From positions 18,996-82,995 of the forward strand of contig JANXBH010000002.1 of assembly GCA_025060695.1 (NCBI GenBank): a DNA stretch of 64,000 bases. The letters are read 5' to 3'. Of the stretch, positions 17,501 to 26,211 are shown one piece after another. A program made the position numbers and the translations under genes. Position 1 is the stretch's first letter. Each line of letters starts with the position of its first letter. Under the pieces are notes generated by a model. That model had not been told where the DNA came from and searched no databases. It saw nothing but the letters and a program-made list of their open reading frames with translations. This DNA is from Caldifarciminota bacterium (GTDB taxonomy: Bacteria > Hydrothermota > Hydrothermia > LBFQ01 > DSFT01).

Positions 17501-18310
17501 CTAAGGTTTCATAAGTTTGTAAGGTTTATATTCAAAAAACCTTTTACCTAATAGTTTATCAAAAAATTCTTTGGATAATTTAATAAGGTTCTCAAAATTC
17601 GGTTCTAAATTACACTTATTTATATCAAAATTATCTTCAAAATCTTCTATATATTTACCTAAAACACTTGGATGTTTACCAGTGTATTCTCTTAGCCACT
17701 CTTTTTTACATTCTTTGTATATTCTATCACCTAATTTTTTAAAAACAAAACCATAGTGATGAATATATGTATCACTATCTACAACCATTAGTTTCCTAAA
17801 GTTAGAACCTTCAACCAATCTAAAACCTTGTGCATCTTTATATGAAACAATATTTAGATTATTTCTAATTATTCTTACCTCCTTGTAATACCATCCCCTA
17901 TCTATACGAATGTATCTAAAACTTCCATAAAAATGTCTATAATTTAATAGTATTCCCTCAACTTCTTTAACTTTTAAAAATTTCTCCATACAACGGTAAA
18001 TTTTATCCAGTTCCCACTCAGGAAAAACCTCATCCGCTTGTATATAAAAACACCAGTCTCCTCTACACAGAAAATATGCTAAATTAGTATATCTTGCATA
18101 TGTCCAATCCTCATTTGAAACAAAAGGGGCAGAAATAACTTTTAACTTATTAGAATTTATTGATTTTACTAATTCCAATGTATTGTCCTCTGAGTCGCAT
18201 ACTACAACTATAAACTCATCAACTATAGGAAGTATTGAATTAATTGAAGCTATAAATGGATAGTTATTCTTGACTGCATTTCTTAAAAACGTAAAACCGC
18301 TTACTTTCAT
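17501..18310 (-). CDS. Glycosyltransferase family 2-like
   Basis: The 269-residue protein begins with a GT-A fold (SGFTFLRNAV, then VDEFIVVVCDSEDNT) and has a metal-binding QADEV segment near residue 92, as in WaaE-type family 2 enzymes. It likely transfers a sugar to a cell-surface glycan from the cytoplasmic side; donor and acceptor are unknown. It converges on the secreted-protein gene with a gap of 3 nt, and rlmH lies upstream on the same strand. Confidence 0.78.
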   Translation of the reverse strand: MKVSGFTFLRNAVKNNYPFIASINSILPIVDEFIVVVCDSEDNTLELVKSINSNKLKVISAPFVSNEDWTYARYTNLAYFLCRGDWCFYIQADEVFPEWELDKIYRCMEKFLKVKEVEGILLNYRHFYGSFRYIRIDRGWYYKEVRIIRNNLNIVSYKDAQGFRLVEGSNFRKLMVVDSDTYIHHYGFVFKKLGDRIYKECKKEWLREYTGKHPSVLGKYIEDFEDNFDINKCNLEPNFENLIKLSKEFFDKLLGKRFFEYKPYKLMKP

Positions 18311-18316
18311 ATTTAA

Positions 18317-18322
18317 ATTTTA
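18317..18322 (-). promoter_or_regulatory. -10 box (TAAAAT) for the glycosyltransferase
   Basis: On the minus strand TAAAAT ends 6 nt before the ATG at 18310, inside the short gap after rlmH, with no Shine-Dalgarno site. Confidence 0.5.
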
Positions 18323-18326
18323 AACT

Positions 18327-18752
18327 CTACTTGCTATACTTAGGCTCAAAAGCTCTATATATTTGTTCAAGAAGCATTATTCTAATAATATTGTGATTAA
18401 AAGTCATCCTTGAAAGGCTGATACTATTAAATTTTTTTATTTCATCACAAACACCCCATACACCGCCAATTATAAAATCTATGCCCATTTTCACATTTTC
18501 TTTTAAAAATATAGAAAATTGAACGCTTGACAGCTCCCTTCCAAACACATCAAGCAAAACTGGTTTATATCTAATAGCACTCAGGATTTTCCTACATTGC
18601 TCTTTTATAACATGCTCCTTATACTGTGATGAAGTTTCTTTCAGTTCTATAAACTCAATTTTTGTGTATCTTCTTATTAAATTTAAATAGTAGTCTTTTA
18701 ATTTTTTTATTTCAATCGGTTCGGTTTTACCAATACATATAATCCTTATCAA
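18327..18752 (-). CDS. rlmH: 23S rRNA (pseudouridine1915-N3)-methyltransferase RlmH
   Basis: RlmH is the small SPOUT methyltransferase that modifies helix 69 of 23S rRNA. The 141-residue length is typical. The trefoil-knot motifs are present: LLDVFGRELSS, FIIGGVWGV and the LSRMTFNHN...LLEQIYRA block. The C-terminus ends KYSK where many homologues have a His-containing tail. Its start overlaps the upstream TPR gene stop by 4 nt. Confidence 0.92.
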   Translation of the reverse strand: MIRIICIGKTEPIEIKKLKDYYLNLIRRYTKIEFIELKETSSQYKEHVIKEQCRKILSAIRYKPVLLDVFGRELSSVQFSIFLKENVKMGIDFIIGGVWGVCDEIKKFNSISLSRMTFNHNIIRIMLLEQIYRAFEPKYSK

Positions 18753-19567
18753 TTCACTAATTCTTTAAATTCATTTAAGTCTCTTATATTGTCCAAGTCC
18801 TTATCGTCCTTAGCAAGTTCCTTTAGCTCTGGGTCAAGCCCAAATGCTATTTTCAAGTCTATTATAGCCCTAACTTTTTCATTCTTTAAACTATATGCAC
18901 AAGCTCTATTATAGTAAGCAACAGCATCATTTTTATTCATCTCTATAATTCTATTTAAAACATCAATGGCTTCTTCAAATCTTCTTAATTCTATTAAGGA
19001 AAGAGCTTTTTCATGTAAAGCAGGCTGATAATTGCTTTTTATACTCAAAACCTTTTCCAAGTGTTTTAATGCATCTTCAATCATATTCATTTTTCTTAAA
19101 ATTATAGCTTTGTTTGTAAGTGCAAATATGTTATTTGGATCAAGAGAAATTGCCTTATCTTCATGTTCAAGTGCTTCATTATAAAAACCTATATCAGACA
19201 AGATATTTGCTTTGTTATCCCAAAAAACGCTAAAATTCGGATTTAATTCAATTGCCTTGTTAATTAGTTCCAAAGCTTGGTCGTACCTCTTTAGCTGTCT
19301 ATATATCAGAGCTTTAAGATTATATCCCCTTGCAAAATCAGGTTTTAATTCTATAACTTTTTCCGAAAGTATAAGAGCTGTAGTATAATCCTTAGCAAAA
19401 TAATATTTAACACCTAAAAGAAAATAATCTTCATGATTAAGTTCATAATTATAATCTATAATCATCTTGTTTAATAACTTTGCGAAGTTATCAAGTTCAT
19501 TTATATCTGAAGCTGAGATAAACGGCTTAGATAGAAGTAAACTTTTTAACTCATAAAATAAATTCAT
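18749..19567 (-). CDS. Tetratricopeptide repeat protein
   Basis: The 272-residue product consists of about six TPR units from residue 45 onward, with the consensus small/large pattern repeated (for example FARGYNLKALIYRQLKRYDQ and AVAYYNRACAYSLKNEKVRA). There is no signal peptide or catalytic domain. TPR proteins mediate protein-protein contacts; the partner is unknown. It is the first gene of an operon with rlmH, probably also followed by the glycosyltransferase. Confidence 0.88.
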   Translation of the reverse strand: MNLFYELKSLLLSKPFISASDINELDNFAKLLNKMIIDYNYELNHEDYFLLGVKYYFAKDYTTALILSEKVIELKPDFARGYNLKALIYRQLKRYDQALELINKAIELNPNFSVFWDNKANILSDIGFYNEALEHEDKAISLDPNNIFALTNKAIILRKMNMIEDALKHLEKVLSIKSNYQPALHEKALSLIELRRFEEAIDVLNRIIEMNKNDAVAYYNRACAYSLKNEKVRAIIDLKIAFGLDPELKELAKDDKDLDNIRDLNEFKELVN

Positions 19568-19574
19568 AACTTAT

Positions 19575-19601
19575 AAATTTTAAAGCCAAACTTTAAAATT
19601 T
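19575..19601. promoter_or_regulatory. Palindromic divergent promoter, TPR gene / argS
   Basis: AAATTTTAAAG and CTTTAAAATTT form 11-bp arms around CCAAA. Each arm supplies a TAAAAT -10 box: the minus-strand box ends 9 nt before the TPR ATG, the plus-strand box 5 nt before the argS GTG. There is no space for independent -35 elements outside the coding regions. Confidence 0.6.
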
Positions 19602-19604
19602 TGC

Positions 19605-21368
19605 GTGTTTAGTATAAAAACAAGTTTTGGAGAAATTGAATTTTTAAAACCTAATAACTTTAAATATGCAGATGCTACTTCAAATATAGCATTTAAGCTA
19701 TCAAAAGAAATAAGAAAAAATCCAATAGTAATTGCAAATGAAATAGTAAATGAAATAAAAAATAATGATGCATTTGAAAAAGTTGAGAACATAAATGGCT
19801 TTATAAATGTATTTTTCAGTAAAAAATTTTTCATTGATTTTGTAATGAGAATAATTGAAGAGGATTTTATTAGCAAGATAGAAAAAAAGCAAAGATTTTT
19901 AATAGAATTTGTATCTGCTAATCCAACAGGACCATTAAATATAGTAAATGCAAGGGCAGGAGCTATTGGAGATAGTTTAGTTAGAATAGGTAGGTTTCTT
20001 GGAAATGAAGTCTTAAGTGAATACTATGTTAATGATGAGGGAAGTCAAATCGAGAACTTAGGATATTCTATTCTTTGGAGATTGGGTATAAAATTTGTAT
20101 TGAAAAATGGAATAATTTCTATCTTAAATAATGTAGAAATGGAAAAAATAGAGATTTTAGAAATTGATGGAAAAATCTTAGATATGAGTGAAAGCGTATA
20201 TAAAGGTAGCTATCTAATAGAAATATCACAACTTATAAAGGAAGAAGTTATGGATAAAATTAGTCAATATTCTGGAAAAGAAGGGGACCTTGACAAAATA
20301 AGAAAAATCGCATATGAAATTGGTAAAATATGTGCAAAATATATTTTGTCTTGGCAGTTAGAAACTCTAAGAATTTATAGAGTAGAATATGATAATGTAG
20401 TAAAGGAGAGCTTTATTAGAAATTCAAAATATCCTAAAATTGTCCTTGAAAAATTGAAGGACCACTTATATTTAGAAGATATGGAAAAAAATAAGTATAA
20501 ACTTGAGGAAAAGGAGTTAGAGAAACTTTTAAATAGAGAATACTACGTCAAAAACTATGGAGGAAAAGCATTAGTTTTAAAAACTACAATATATGGGGAT
20601 GATAAGGATAGGGTTCTAATTCGCTCAAATGGAGAGCCTACTTATTTCTTCTGGGATATTGCATATCACTATTATAAAATTGAAAGGATAGGAAATGGAT
20701 ATATAATAAATTTACTTGGACCAGACCACTATGGATATGTCCCAAGACTAAAATCCGCACTAAAAATGTTGAATTTTGAAAATATTCAAGTTCTTATTAT
20801 ACAACAAACTAATCTAATTCAAGAAGGTAAAAAACTTGATATGAGTAAAAGAAAAGGACAAATATATGAAATGAATGAACTTATTGAGGAAGTAGGAATT
20901 GACGCTTCAAGGTTTTTCTTTTTACTAAGAAGTCCATCAGCACATCTCGATTTTGATATTAACTTAGCAAAAAAGTTATCATCAGAAAATCCTGTTTTTT
21001 ATGTTCAATATGCACATGCAAGAATTGAAAGCATTAAAGAACATGCAAAAACTGTAGGAATAAGTATTGATTTTAATAGAAAATATCTTGAAAACTATAA
21101 CTTTGAAAATGAAAGGCACTTATTAGTTCTATCTACTTACTTTGAAGATAATTTAAAAAAGGCATTTTACGGCTTAGAGCCACATTTATTAGTGTATTAT
21201 CTGTTAGAAGTTGTAGAGGCTTTTCACAAATACTATCAAAAACATAGAGTTATTGATATAGAAGACAAAAACTCAACTATCTCAAGAATTATAATATTAG
21301 AAGCCATTAGAAAAATTATAAACAAAGGATTAGAACTATTAGGAGTTGATGCACCAACAAAGATGTAA
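19605..21368 (+). CDS. argS: Arginyl-tRNA synthetase
   Basis: ArgRS charges tRNA-Arg. The 587-residue protein has the N-terminal Add-1-type region, the class I catalytic domain starting at FVSANPTGP, the EYYVNDEGSQI block, the KMSKS-type loop LDMSKRKGQ, and a C-terminal helical anticodon-binding domain. The HIGH signature is altered: residues 112-115 read NIVN (context GPLNIVNARAGAIGD). Overall conservation argues against a decayed enzyme. Translation starts at GTG 5 nt after a TAAAAT box. Confidence 0.93.
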   Translation: MFSIKTSFGEIEFLKPNNFKYADATSNIAFKLSKEIRKNPIVIANEIVNEIKNNDAFEKVENINGFINVFFSKKFFIDFVMRIIEEDFISKIEKKQRFLIEFVSANPTGPLNIVNARAGAIGDSLVRIGRFLGNEVLSEYYVNDEGSQIENLGYSILWRLGIKFVLKNGIISILNNVEMEKIEILEIDGKILDMSESVYKGSYLIEISQLIKEEVMDKISQYSGKEGDLDKIRKIAYEIGKICAKYILSWQLETLRIYRVEYDNVVKESFIRNSKYPKIVLEKLKDHLYLEDMEKNKYKLEEKELEKLLNREYYVKNYGGKALVLKTTIYGDDKDRVLIRSNGEPTYFFWDIAYHYYKIERIGNGYIINLLGPDHYGYVPRLKSALKMLNFENIQVLIIQQTNLIQEGKKLDMSKRKGQIYEMNELIEEVGIDASRFFFLLRSPSAHLDFDINLAKKLSSENPVFYVQYAHARIESIKEHAKTVGISIDFNRKYLENYNFENERHLLVLSTYFEDNLKKAFYGLEPHLLVYYLLEVVEAFHKYYQKHRVIDIEDKNSTISRIIILEAIRKIINKGLELLGVDAPTKM

Positions 21369-21370
21369 AG

Positions 21371-22027
21371 TTATATTATCTTCTTTACAACCACTCTCAA
21401 AAGATCAATTTGAATATCGCTTTTACCCATCACAACTAAGTATGCACTTATAGTTTTATAAAAAAAATAAACTATTTCCCTTTCAAGGACAAAAATTTCT
21501 CCATTTTCAATTAGTCTACCAAACTTTCTTATATGCTCTGAAACACGTGATACTATTTCAACTCTCTTCTCAATAAAGTTAGGATCAATATATTCAATAG
21601 TAAAAATCTCAGATTTCTTATCTTCAAAATAGTATATAATTGCTATTACAGAACCTATTTTTTTAATTTCATTAACTATACCATCTGCATTTATAAATGT
21701 TGTAAAAGATGGAAGTTTTTGATTTTGAAATGTCGCCTTAAGCAGTGCCTCATCTACTTTTAAATTAAGTGTCCTTTCTTCTATAAGCTTATCCATTTTT
21801 ATAATATATGCTCTTTTAACTGGAAGACTAATTATTCTCTTTAAAGCTTCAACTCCATAATAATTTTCATATTCCGCATGGTATATTCTTTTATTGTGAA
21901 CGAAAATTTTTGCAACTTTATCCACTTTATTACCCTCAGAAATTATTACAATCATTAGAGGAGTTTTAGTAGTTTGAATGCTTTGTATTACATCTAATGC
22001 ACAAATATCAATATTTAACTCTTGCAT
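21371..22027 (-). CDS. DUF4388/roadblock-like protein of unknown function
   Basis: The 218-residue soluble protein has an N-terminal segment (about 20-75: AKIFVHNKRIYHAEYENYYG, then EALKRII) like the DUF4388/PATAN domain. A middle-to-C-terminal part around FINADGIVNEIKKIGSVIA has the look of a roadblock/LC7 fold. Such proteins often regulate small GTPases or signalling in bacteria, but neither assignment is firm. It converges on argS with a 2-nt gap. Confidence 0.45.
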   Translation of the reverse strand: MQELNIDICALDVIQSIQTTKTPLMIVIISEGNKVDKVAKIFVHNKRIYHAEYENYYGVEALKRIISLPVKRAYIIKMDKLIEERTLNLKVDEALLKATFQNQKLPSFTTFINADGIVNEIKKIGSVIAIIYYFEDKKSEIFTIEYIDPNFIEKRVEIVSRVSEHIRKFGRLIENGEIFVLEREIVYFFYKTISAYLVVMGKSDIQIDLLRVVVKKII

Positions 22028-22034
22028 TCTATAA

Positions 22035-22073
22035 ATTTTAAAGTCATAAGTTTTGGTTCTTTAACCTTAAAAT
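22035..22073. promoter_or_regulatory. Divergent leaderless promoters
   Basis: A minus-strand TAAAAT (22035-22040) ends 7 nt before the ATG at 22027, and a plus-strand TAAAAT (22068-22073) ends 7 nt before the ATG at 22081. Neither gene has a Shine-Dalgarno site. Confidence 0.6.
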
Positions 22074-22080
22074 TATAATT

Positions 22081-22317
22081 ATGTTTGGGTTTTTGAAATT
22101 TTTGCCTAAACTTATCTTGTCAATAGCACCACTTATTACTCAGCTAATGAATGAACAGATGAAACATAAGGAAGTAGAAAACTTAATCGTTCAACAAAGA
22201 GAAATTTATGATCAATTAAATACAAAATTAGATAATATTTTTCTGCGATTAAGGTTAATCCTTATAGTTCAAATTATTATAATCATTCTTCTGCTTTTTG
22301 TGATTTTCGGTAAATAA
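22081..22317 (+). CDS. Small tail-anchored coiled-coil membrane protein
   Basis: The 78-residue product has an N-terminal hydrophobic patch (FLKFLPKLILSIAPLI), a charged helical middle (residues 23-55, heptad-like) and a C-terminal membrane helix (LILIVQIIIIILLLFVIF). No family is recognised. The leaderless -10 spacing of exactly 7 nt supports the start and makes it likely to be a real gene. Confidence 0.6.
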   Translation: MFGFLKFLPKLILSIAPLITQLMNEQMKHKEVENLIVQQREIYDQLNTKLDNIFLRLRLILIVQIIIIILLLFVIFGK

Positions 22318-22321
22318 GCTA

Positions 22322-22327
22322 TAAAAT
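22322..22327 (+). promoter_or_regulatory. -10 box (TAAAAT) for the methyltransferase-ligase fusion
   Basis: TAAAAT ends 8 nt before the GTG at 22336; the box lies in the 18-nt gap after the preceding stop. Confidence 0.5.
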
Positions 22328-22335
22328 TATGACCA

Positions 22336-24207
22336 GTGCAAATGAGAGAGTTTACAAAGGAAAAGAAATTTAGAAAGTTCAAGGGAAGGATAGAATCACT
22401 TGAAGACTTCGTAAGCCCTGAGTGGTGGAAGTATATATTCGATTCTATATATCTAAAAACCGATGCGGATGTAGTAATGGATGATGAACTAACAGAAAAA
22501 GAAGTAGATATTTTTCTTGAAATATTAAAACTTAAAAAAGATGATAGAATACTCGATTTAGCATGTGGTCAAGGAAGGCATACTATTGAATTTTATAAGA
22601 GAGGATATAGGGAAATAGAAGGTATTGACCTTTCAGAATATTTAATAAATAAGGCAAAGCAAAAAGCAAAAAAAGAAGGTCTAAAAATTAAATTCAGAAA
22701 AGGAGATGCAAGAAATTTGCCCTATAAAGATAATACCTTTGATTACGTAATGATACTTGGAAATAGCTTTGGATATTTTTCAAATGCATCAGATGACTAT
22801 AAAGTCCTAAGAGAAGTATATAAAGTTTTAAAACCATATGGGACTTTACTACTTGATATAGCAGATGGGGATTATGTTAGAAACCATTATAAGCCATATA
22901 CTTGGGAATGGATTGATGATAAATACGTAGTTTTAAGGGAAAGACAACTATCACATGATAAAAGATTACTAATTTCAAGAGAAATTGTTATTCATGCTCA
23001 AAAGGGTGTTGTAGTAGACCAGATATATTCAGAAAGATTGTATTCTCAGCTTGAAATTGAAGAGATACTAAAAAGTGCAGGTTTTAAGAATATTTCGTTT
23101 CATACAAATCTTATTTTACAGTCTAAAAGAAATATGGACTTAGGTATGATGGAAAATAGAATAGTCCTAACCGCAATAGCACCTAAGGAAAATATAAAGA
23201 TTAGCCCAAAAGTTAAAGTTTTTAATATATGCGTACTATTAGGTGATACGAACTTAAAAATGGACAATGAATATGAGATTGAAGCAATTAGACAGTTAAA
23301 AATAGCTCTTCAAAAATTAGAAGGATACAAATTTAGTTATATAGAGAATCACAAAAGTTTATTTTATGATTTTGGAAATTTAAAAACTGACTTGGTTTTC
23401 AACCTTTGCGATGATGGATATAACAATAATGCCAAGATGGAATTACATATTCCTGCACTTCTTGAGGTTTTAAACATACCATATACAGGCTCACCACCCC
23501 ATACATTAGCAGTATGTTATGATAAATCTCTTGTGAAAGCCATTGCTAATTCTCTTGGTATACCTACACCTAATGAGTATCTTATTATGCCTGAAGATAC
23601 AACTTATAATATACCTACAAATTTTCCTGTTATACTAAAACCGAATTTCGGAGATGGAAGTGAAGGCATATATAAAGATTCTGTTGTCTATAATTCCATA
23701 GAATTTACTGAGGCTTTAAATAGATTGAGAAAGGAAATGCCAACAACACCTATTTTAGTTGAAGAGTTTTTAACAGGTGATGAAATAAGTATAGGTATTA
23801 TTGGTAATTTGCCCTATGACTTTGAAATACTACCTATTTTAAAAATTGACTATTCTGAACTTCCTGATGATTTACCTCCAATATGTGGTTATGAAGCAAA
23901 ATGGGATTTTAACTCAATTTATTATAAGAAAATAAAATATGTGCCTGCGGAATTAGACAAGGAAGTAGAAGAAAAACTATATGACATGCTATTAAAACTA
24001 TATCATAGATTAGATTTAAGAGACTATGCGAGATTTGATATTAGGTTCTCAGCAGACGGCACCCCAAAACTATTAGAAGTAAATCCGAATCCAGGCTGGT
24101 CCTGGGATGGAAAATTAAAAATTATGAGTGAATGGAAAAATATGGACTATAGTGAAATGTTAGAAAAGATTATTAGAAGCTCATTAAAAAGATACAATAT
24201 GATATAA
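22336..24207 (+). CDS. Fusion of SAM methyltransferase and D-Ala-D-Ala-ligase-like ATP-grasp enzyme
   Basis: The 623-residue protein joins two catalytic domains. Residues about 1-290 are a class I methyltransferase, with ILDLACGQGRHT (72-83), the acidic GIDLS strand end and a LPYKDNTFDYV motif. Residues about 300-620 are an ATP-grasp ligase of the D-alanine-D-alanine ligase kind: PVILKPNFGDGSEGI, LVEEFLTGDEIS and the metal-binding RFDIRFS...LLEVNPNPGW. The pairing suggests methylation and peptide-bond or carboxylate-amine ligation on one small molecule, but the substrates are unknown. GTG 22336 fits the promoter spacing; ATG 22342 is an alternative. Confidence 0.82.
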   Translation: MQMREFTKEKKFRKFKGRIESLEDFVSPEWWKYIFDSIYLKTDADVVMDDELTEKEVDIFLEILKLKKDDRILDLACGQGRHTIEFYKRGYREIEGIDLSEYLINKAKQKAKKEGLKIKFRKGDARNLPYKDNTFDYVMILGNSFGYFSNASDDYKVLREVYKVLKPYGTLLLDIADGDYVRNHYKPYTWEWIDDKYVVLRERQLSHDKRLLISREIVIHAQKGVVVDQIYSERLYSQLEIEEILKSAGFKNISFHTNLILQSKRNMDLGMMENRIVLTAIAPKENIKISPKVKVFNICVLLGDTNLKMDNEYEIEAIRQLKIALQKLEGYKFSYIENHKSLFYDFGNLKTDLVFNLCDDGYNNNAKMELHIPALLEVLNIPYTGSPPHTLAVCYDKSLVKAIANSLGIPTPNEYLIMPEDTTYNIPTNFPVILKPNFGDGSEGIYKDSVVYNSIEFTEALNRLRKEMPTTPILVEEFLTGDEISIGIIGNLPYDFEILPILKIDYSELPDDLPPICGYEAKWDFNSIYYKKIKYVPAELDKEVEEKLYDMLLKLYHRLDLRDYARFDIRFSADGTPKLLEVNPNPGWSWDGKLKIMSEWKNMDYSEMLEKIIRSSLKRYNMI

Positions 24208-24555
24208 AGCTTCATCTAAATTCTTTATTTTAACTTCAAAGGCTATCTCGTTATTTGGTATAATTAACTTATCTTTCTTGATTATAAAAACTTCGTAATT
24301 ATATGTTCTTGCAATTCTTACTAATTTTTCTAAGTTAGAACCATTACTTAGAACAATAATTCCGGAAAGTTTATTTTCTTTCACTACTTTATTTACATCT
24401 GAAAATTCAAATTTTGAAAAACTCGACTCATAAACAAAATACCTACTTATCTTGTTGTTATTATTTATCTCGCATATCTCGCAGTCCAAATTAAATCTTT
24501 TCCTAAAGTTTATAATTTCAATCGCATCTTTCAAAACAACTATGAAACACTTCAT
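24184..24555 (-). CDS. Hypothetical protein next to a DtxR regulator
   Basis: The 123-residue soluble protein has alternating strand/helix character (MKCFIVVLKDAIEIINF; LSGIIVLSNGSNLEKLVRIA) suggesting a small alpha/beta fold. Two cysteines (CEIC) occur near residue 25. No family is recognised. It overlaps the DtxR-type gene by 4 nt upstream and the convergent fusion gene by 24 nt, so it is probably translated with the regulator and may share its role in metal response. Confidence 0.5.
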   Translation of the reverse strand: MKCFIVVLKDAIEIINFRKRFNLDCEICEINNNNKISRYFVYESSFSKFEFSDVNKVVKENKLSGIIVLSNGSNLEKLVRIARTYNYEVFIIKKDKLIIPNNEIAFEVKIKNLDEALYHIVSF

Positions 24556-25220
24556 AGTTTTCTTACCTTTATAAGCTTTGAAACATCAACTCCTAATATA
24601 ACTTCATTGTTTTCTATTAATAATTTTACATAACCTGCAATTTCACTTTTTTCTACAACTTTTCCAGTCTTTTGAGGAATAATATTTATATCATGTAAAA
24701 ATTTTGTTAATTGAAAATTACTATCAGGTATTTCAAGAATTACAAATTCTTCATCTTCCTTTATTTCTGAAAGTAAAAGACATTCTCTTTGTGGTAGCCT
24801 TCCTTTGTCATCAGGTATTGGATGTCCATGAGGGTCAAAGCGAGGCTTTCCAAGAAATTCATATATAGCATCTGCTAACTCCTTTGAAATGTGGTGCTCT
24901 AAATTTTCTGCTTCTTGATGCAGTTTTTCATAGTCATATCCTAAACTCTTTAATAGATATAGCTCAATAAGTCTATGATGTCTAATAACTTCAAGAGCAA
25001 CCTTTCTACCTAGCTCAGTTAATTCTATATCCGCATATTTTTCATGCCTAACTAATGACCTCTGAACTAATCTATCTATCATTTCACTAACAGACGAAGG
25101 TTTAATATTCATCCTCTTAGAAAGCTCTACTATGCTACACTTGCCCTTTTCTTCTATTTCATAGTAAATATTCTTTAGATAGTCCTCCATAATTGGTGTT
25201 AGTTTCAATTTTTCCTTCAT
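24552..25220 (-). CDS. DtxR/MntR-family metal-dependent transcription regulator
   Basis: The 222-residue protein has the family's three parts: an N-terminal winged helix (residues about 8-65, VELSKRMNIKPSSVSEMIDRL), a dimerisation and metal-binding region with EVIRHHRLIE, a HQEAENLEHH helix and RFDPHGHPIP, and a C-terminal SH3-like FeoA-type domain. It should repress metal-uptake or related genes when bound to Fe2+ or Mn2+. Operator targets are not identifiable here. The start overlaps the upstream sugar-epimerase gene by 4 nt. Confidence 0.9.
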   Translation of the reverse strand: MKEKLKLTPIMEDYLKNIYYEIEEKGKCSIVELSKRMNIKPSSVSEMIDRLVQRSLVRHEKYADIELTELGRKVALEVIRHHRLIELYLLKSLGYDYEKLHQEAENLEHHISKELADAIYEFLGKPRFDPHGHPIPDDKGRLPQRECLLLSEIKEDEEFVILEIPDSNFQLTKFLHDINIIPQKTGKVVEKSEIAGYVKLLIENNEVILGVDVSKLIKVRKL

Positions 25221-26167
25221 AACTCTAACTCCTTTTTAAAATAGTTTATAGTTAATTTTAAACCTTCTTTTATTGAAATTTTAGGTTCCCAGTTTAGTAA
25301 TAATTTTGCTTTTGAAATATCAGGTCTTCTTTGTCTTGGATCATCTTCAAGTGGTGGAAGAAATTCAACACCCCTTGCACTTGGAATAAATTCCATAACT
25401 AAATTTGCAAGTTCTATTACTTTAAATTCTATTGGATTTCCAAGATTTATCACCTCTCCCTTCAAATTTTCGTAAGTAGAAAATCTATATATACCTTCTA
25501 TTAAATCATCTACATAACAAAAACTTCTTGTTTGATTTCCATCCCCATAAACTGTTAATCTTTGTCCTTTTAAAGCTTGAACTATGAAATTTGAAACTAC
25601 CCTACCGTCATTTATCCTCATTCTTGGACCATATGTGTTAAAGATTCTTATAATTCTAATATCTAAGTTATATGTTCTATAGTATGCCATAGATAAAGCT
25701 TCAGCAAACCTTTTTGCTTCATCGTATACACTTCTTGGTCCTATTGGATTTACATTCCCCCAATAGTTTTCATTTTGAGGATGGACTAATGGATCACCAT
25801 AAATTTCACTTGTAGACGCTAAAACAAACCTACTATTGTACTTAAGTGCAATGTCAAGTAATCTTTTTGTCCCAACTGAGTTAACCAACATCGTTTCAAT
25901 CTTGTATTTATAATAATCTACAGGGCTTGCAGGAGAAGCAAAATGTAAAATAATATCAACTTTGGTATCTCTTAAAATGTTAATATCTAAATCGCAAACA
26001 TCTAACTCAATAAACTTAAAATTCTTATTCTCTAATAAATGACTTACATTCTTAATATGCGAAGTTATAAAGTTATCTATCCCAATAACCTCATATTCTT
26101 CAGATAAAAACCTTTCACAAAGAAACGAACCCAAAAAACCACTCGCACCTGTTATTAAAACTTTCAA
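25217..26167 (-). CDS. uxs: UDP-glucuronate decarboxylase-like nucleotide-sugar epimerase
   Basis: The 316-residue extended short-chain dehydrogenase has the GASGFLG NAD motif (residues 7-13), a catalytic YDEAK pair, and UXS-type signatures: FASPASPVDYYK, STSEIYGDP followed by HPQNENYWG, and NPIGPRSVYDE. The family converts UDP-glucuronate to UDP-xylose, although related dehydratases share parts of this pattern. It starts with TTG, 10 nt after a TAAAAT box, and diverges from a nucleotide-sugar dehydrogenase that could supply its substrate. Confidence 0.82.
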   Translation of the reverse strand: MKVLITGASGFLGSFLCERFLSEEYEVIGIDNFITSHIKNVSHLLENKNFKFIELDVCDLDINILRDTKVDIILHFASPASPVDYYKYKIETMLVNSVGTKRLLDIALKYNSRFVLASTSEIYGDPLVHPQNENYWGNVNPIGPRSVYDEAKRFAEALSMAYYRTYNLDIRIIRIFNTYGPRMRINDGRVVSNFIVQALKGQRLTVYGDGNQTRSFCYVDDLIEGIYRFSTYENLKGEVINLGNPIEFKVIELANLVMEFIPSARGVEFLPPLEDDPRQRRPDISKAKLLLNWEPKISIKEGLKLTINYFKKELEL

Positions 26168-26177
26168 AATTTCAGAA

Positions 26178-26200
26178 ATTTTAAAGCTTTACTTTAAAAT
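26178..26200. promoter_or_regulatory. Palindromic divergent promoter, uxs / sugar dehydrogenase
   Basis: ATTTTAAAG (26178-26186) and CTTTAAAAT (26192-26200) flank CTTTA. The two -10 boxes end 10 nt and 11 nt before their respective start codons. Confidence 0.58.
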
Positions 26201-26211
26201 TATGAACCATC

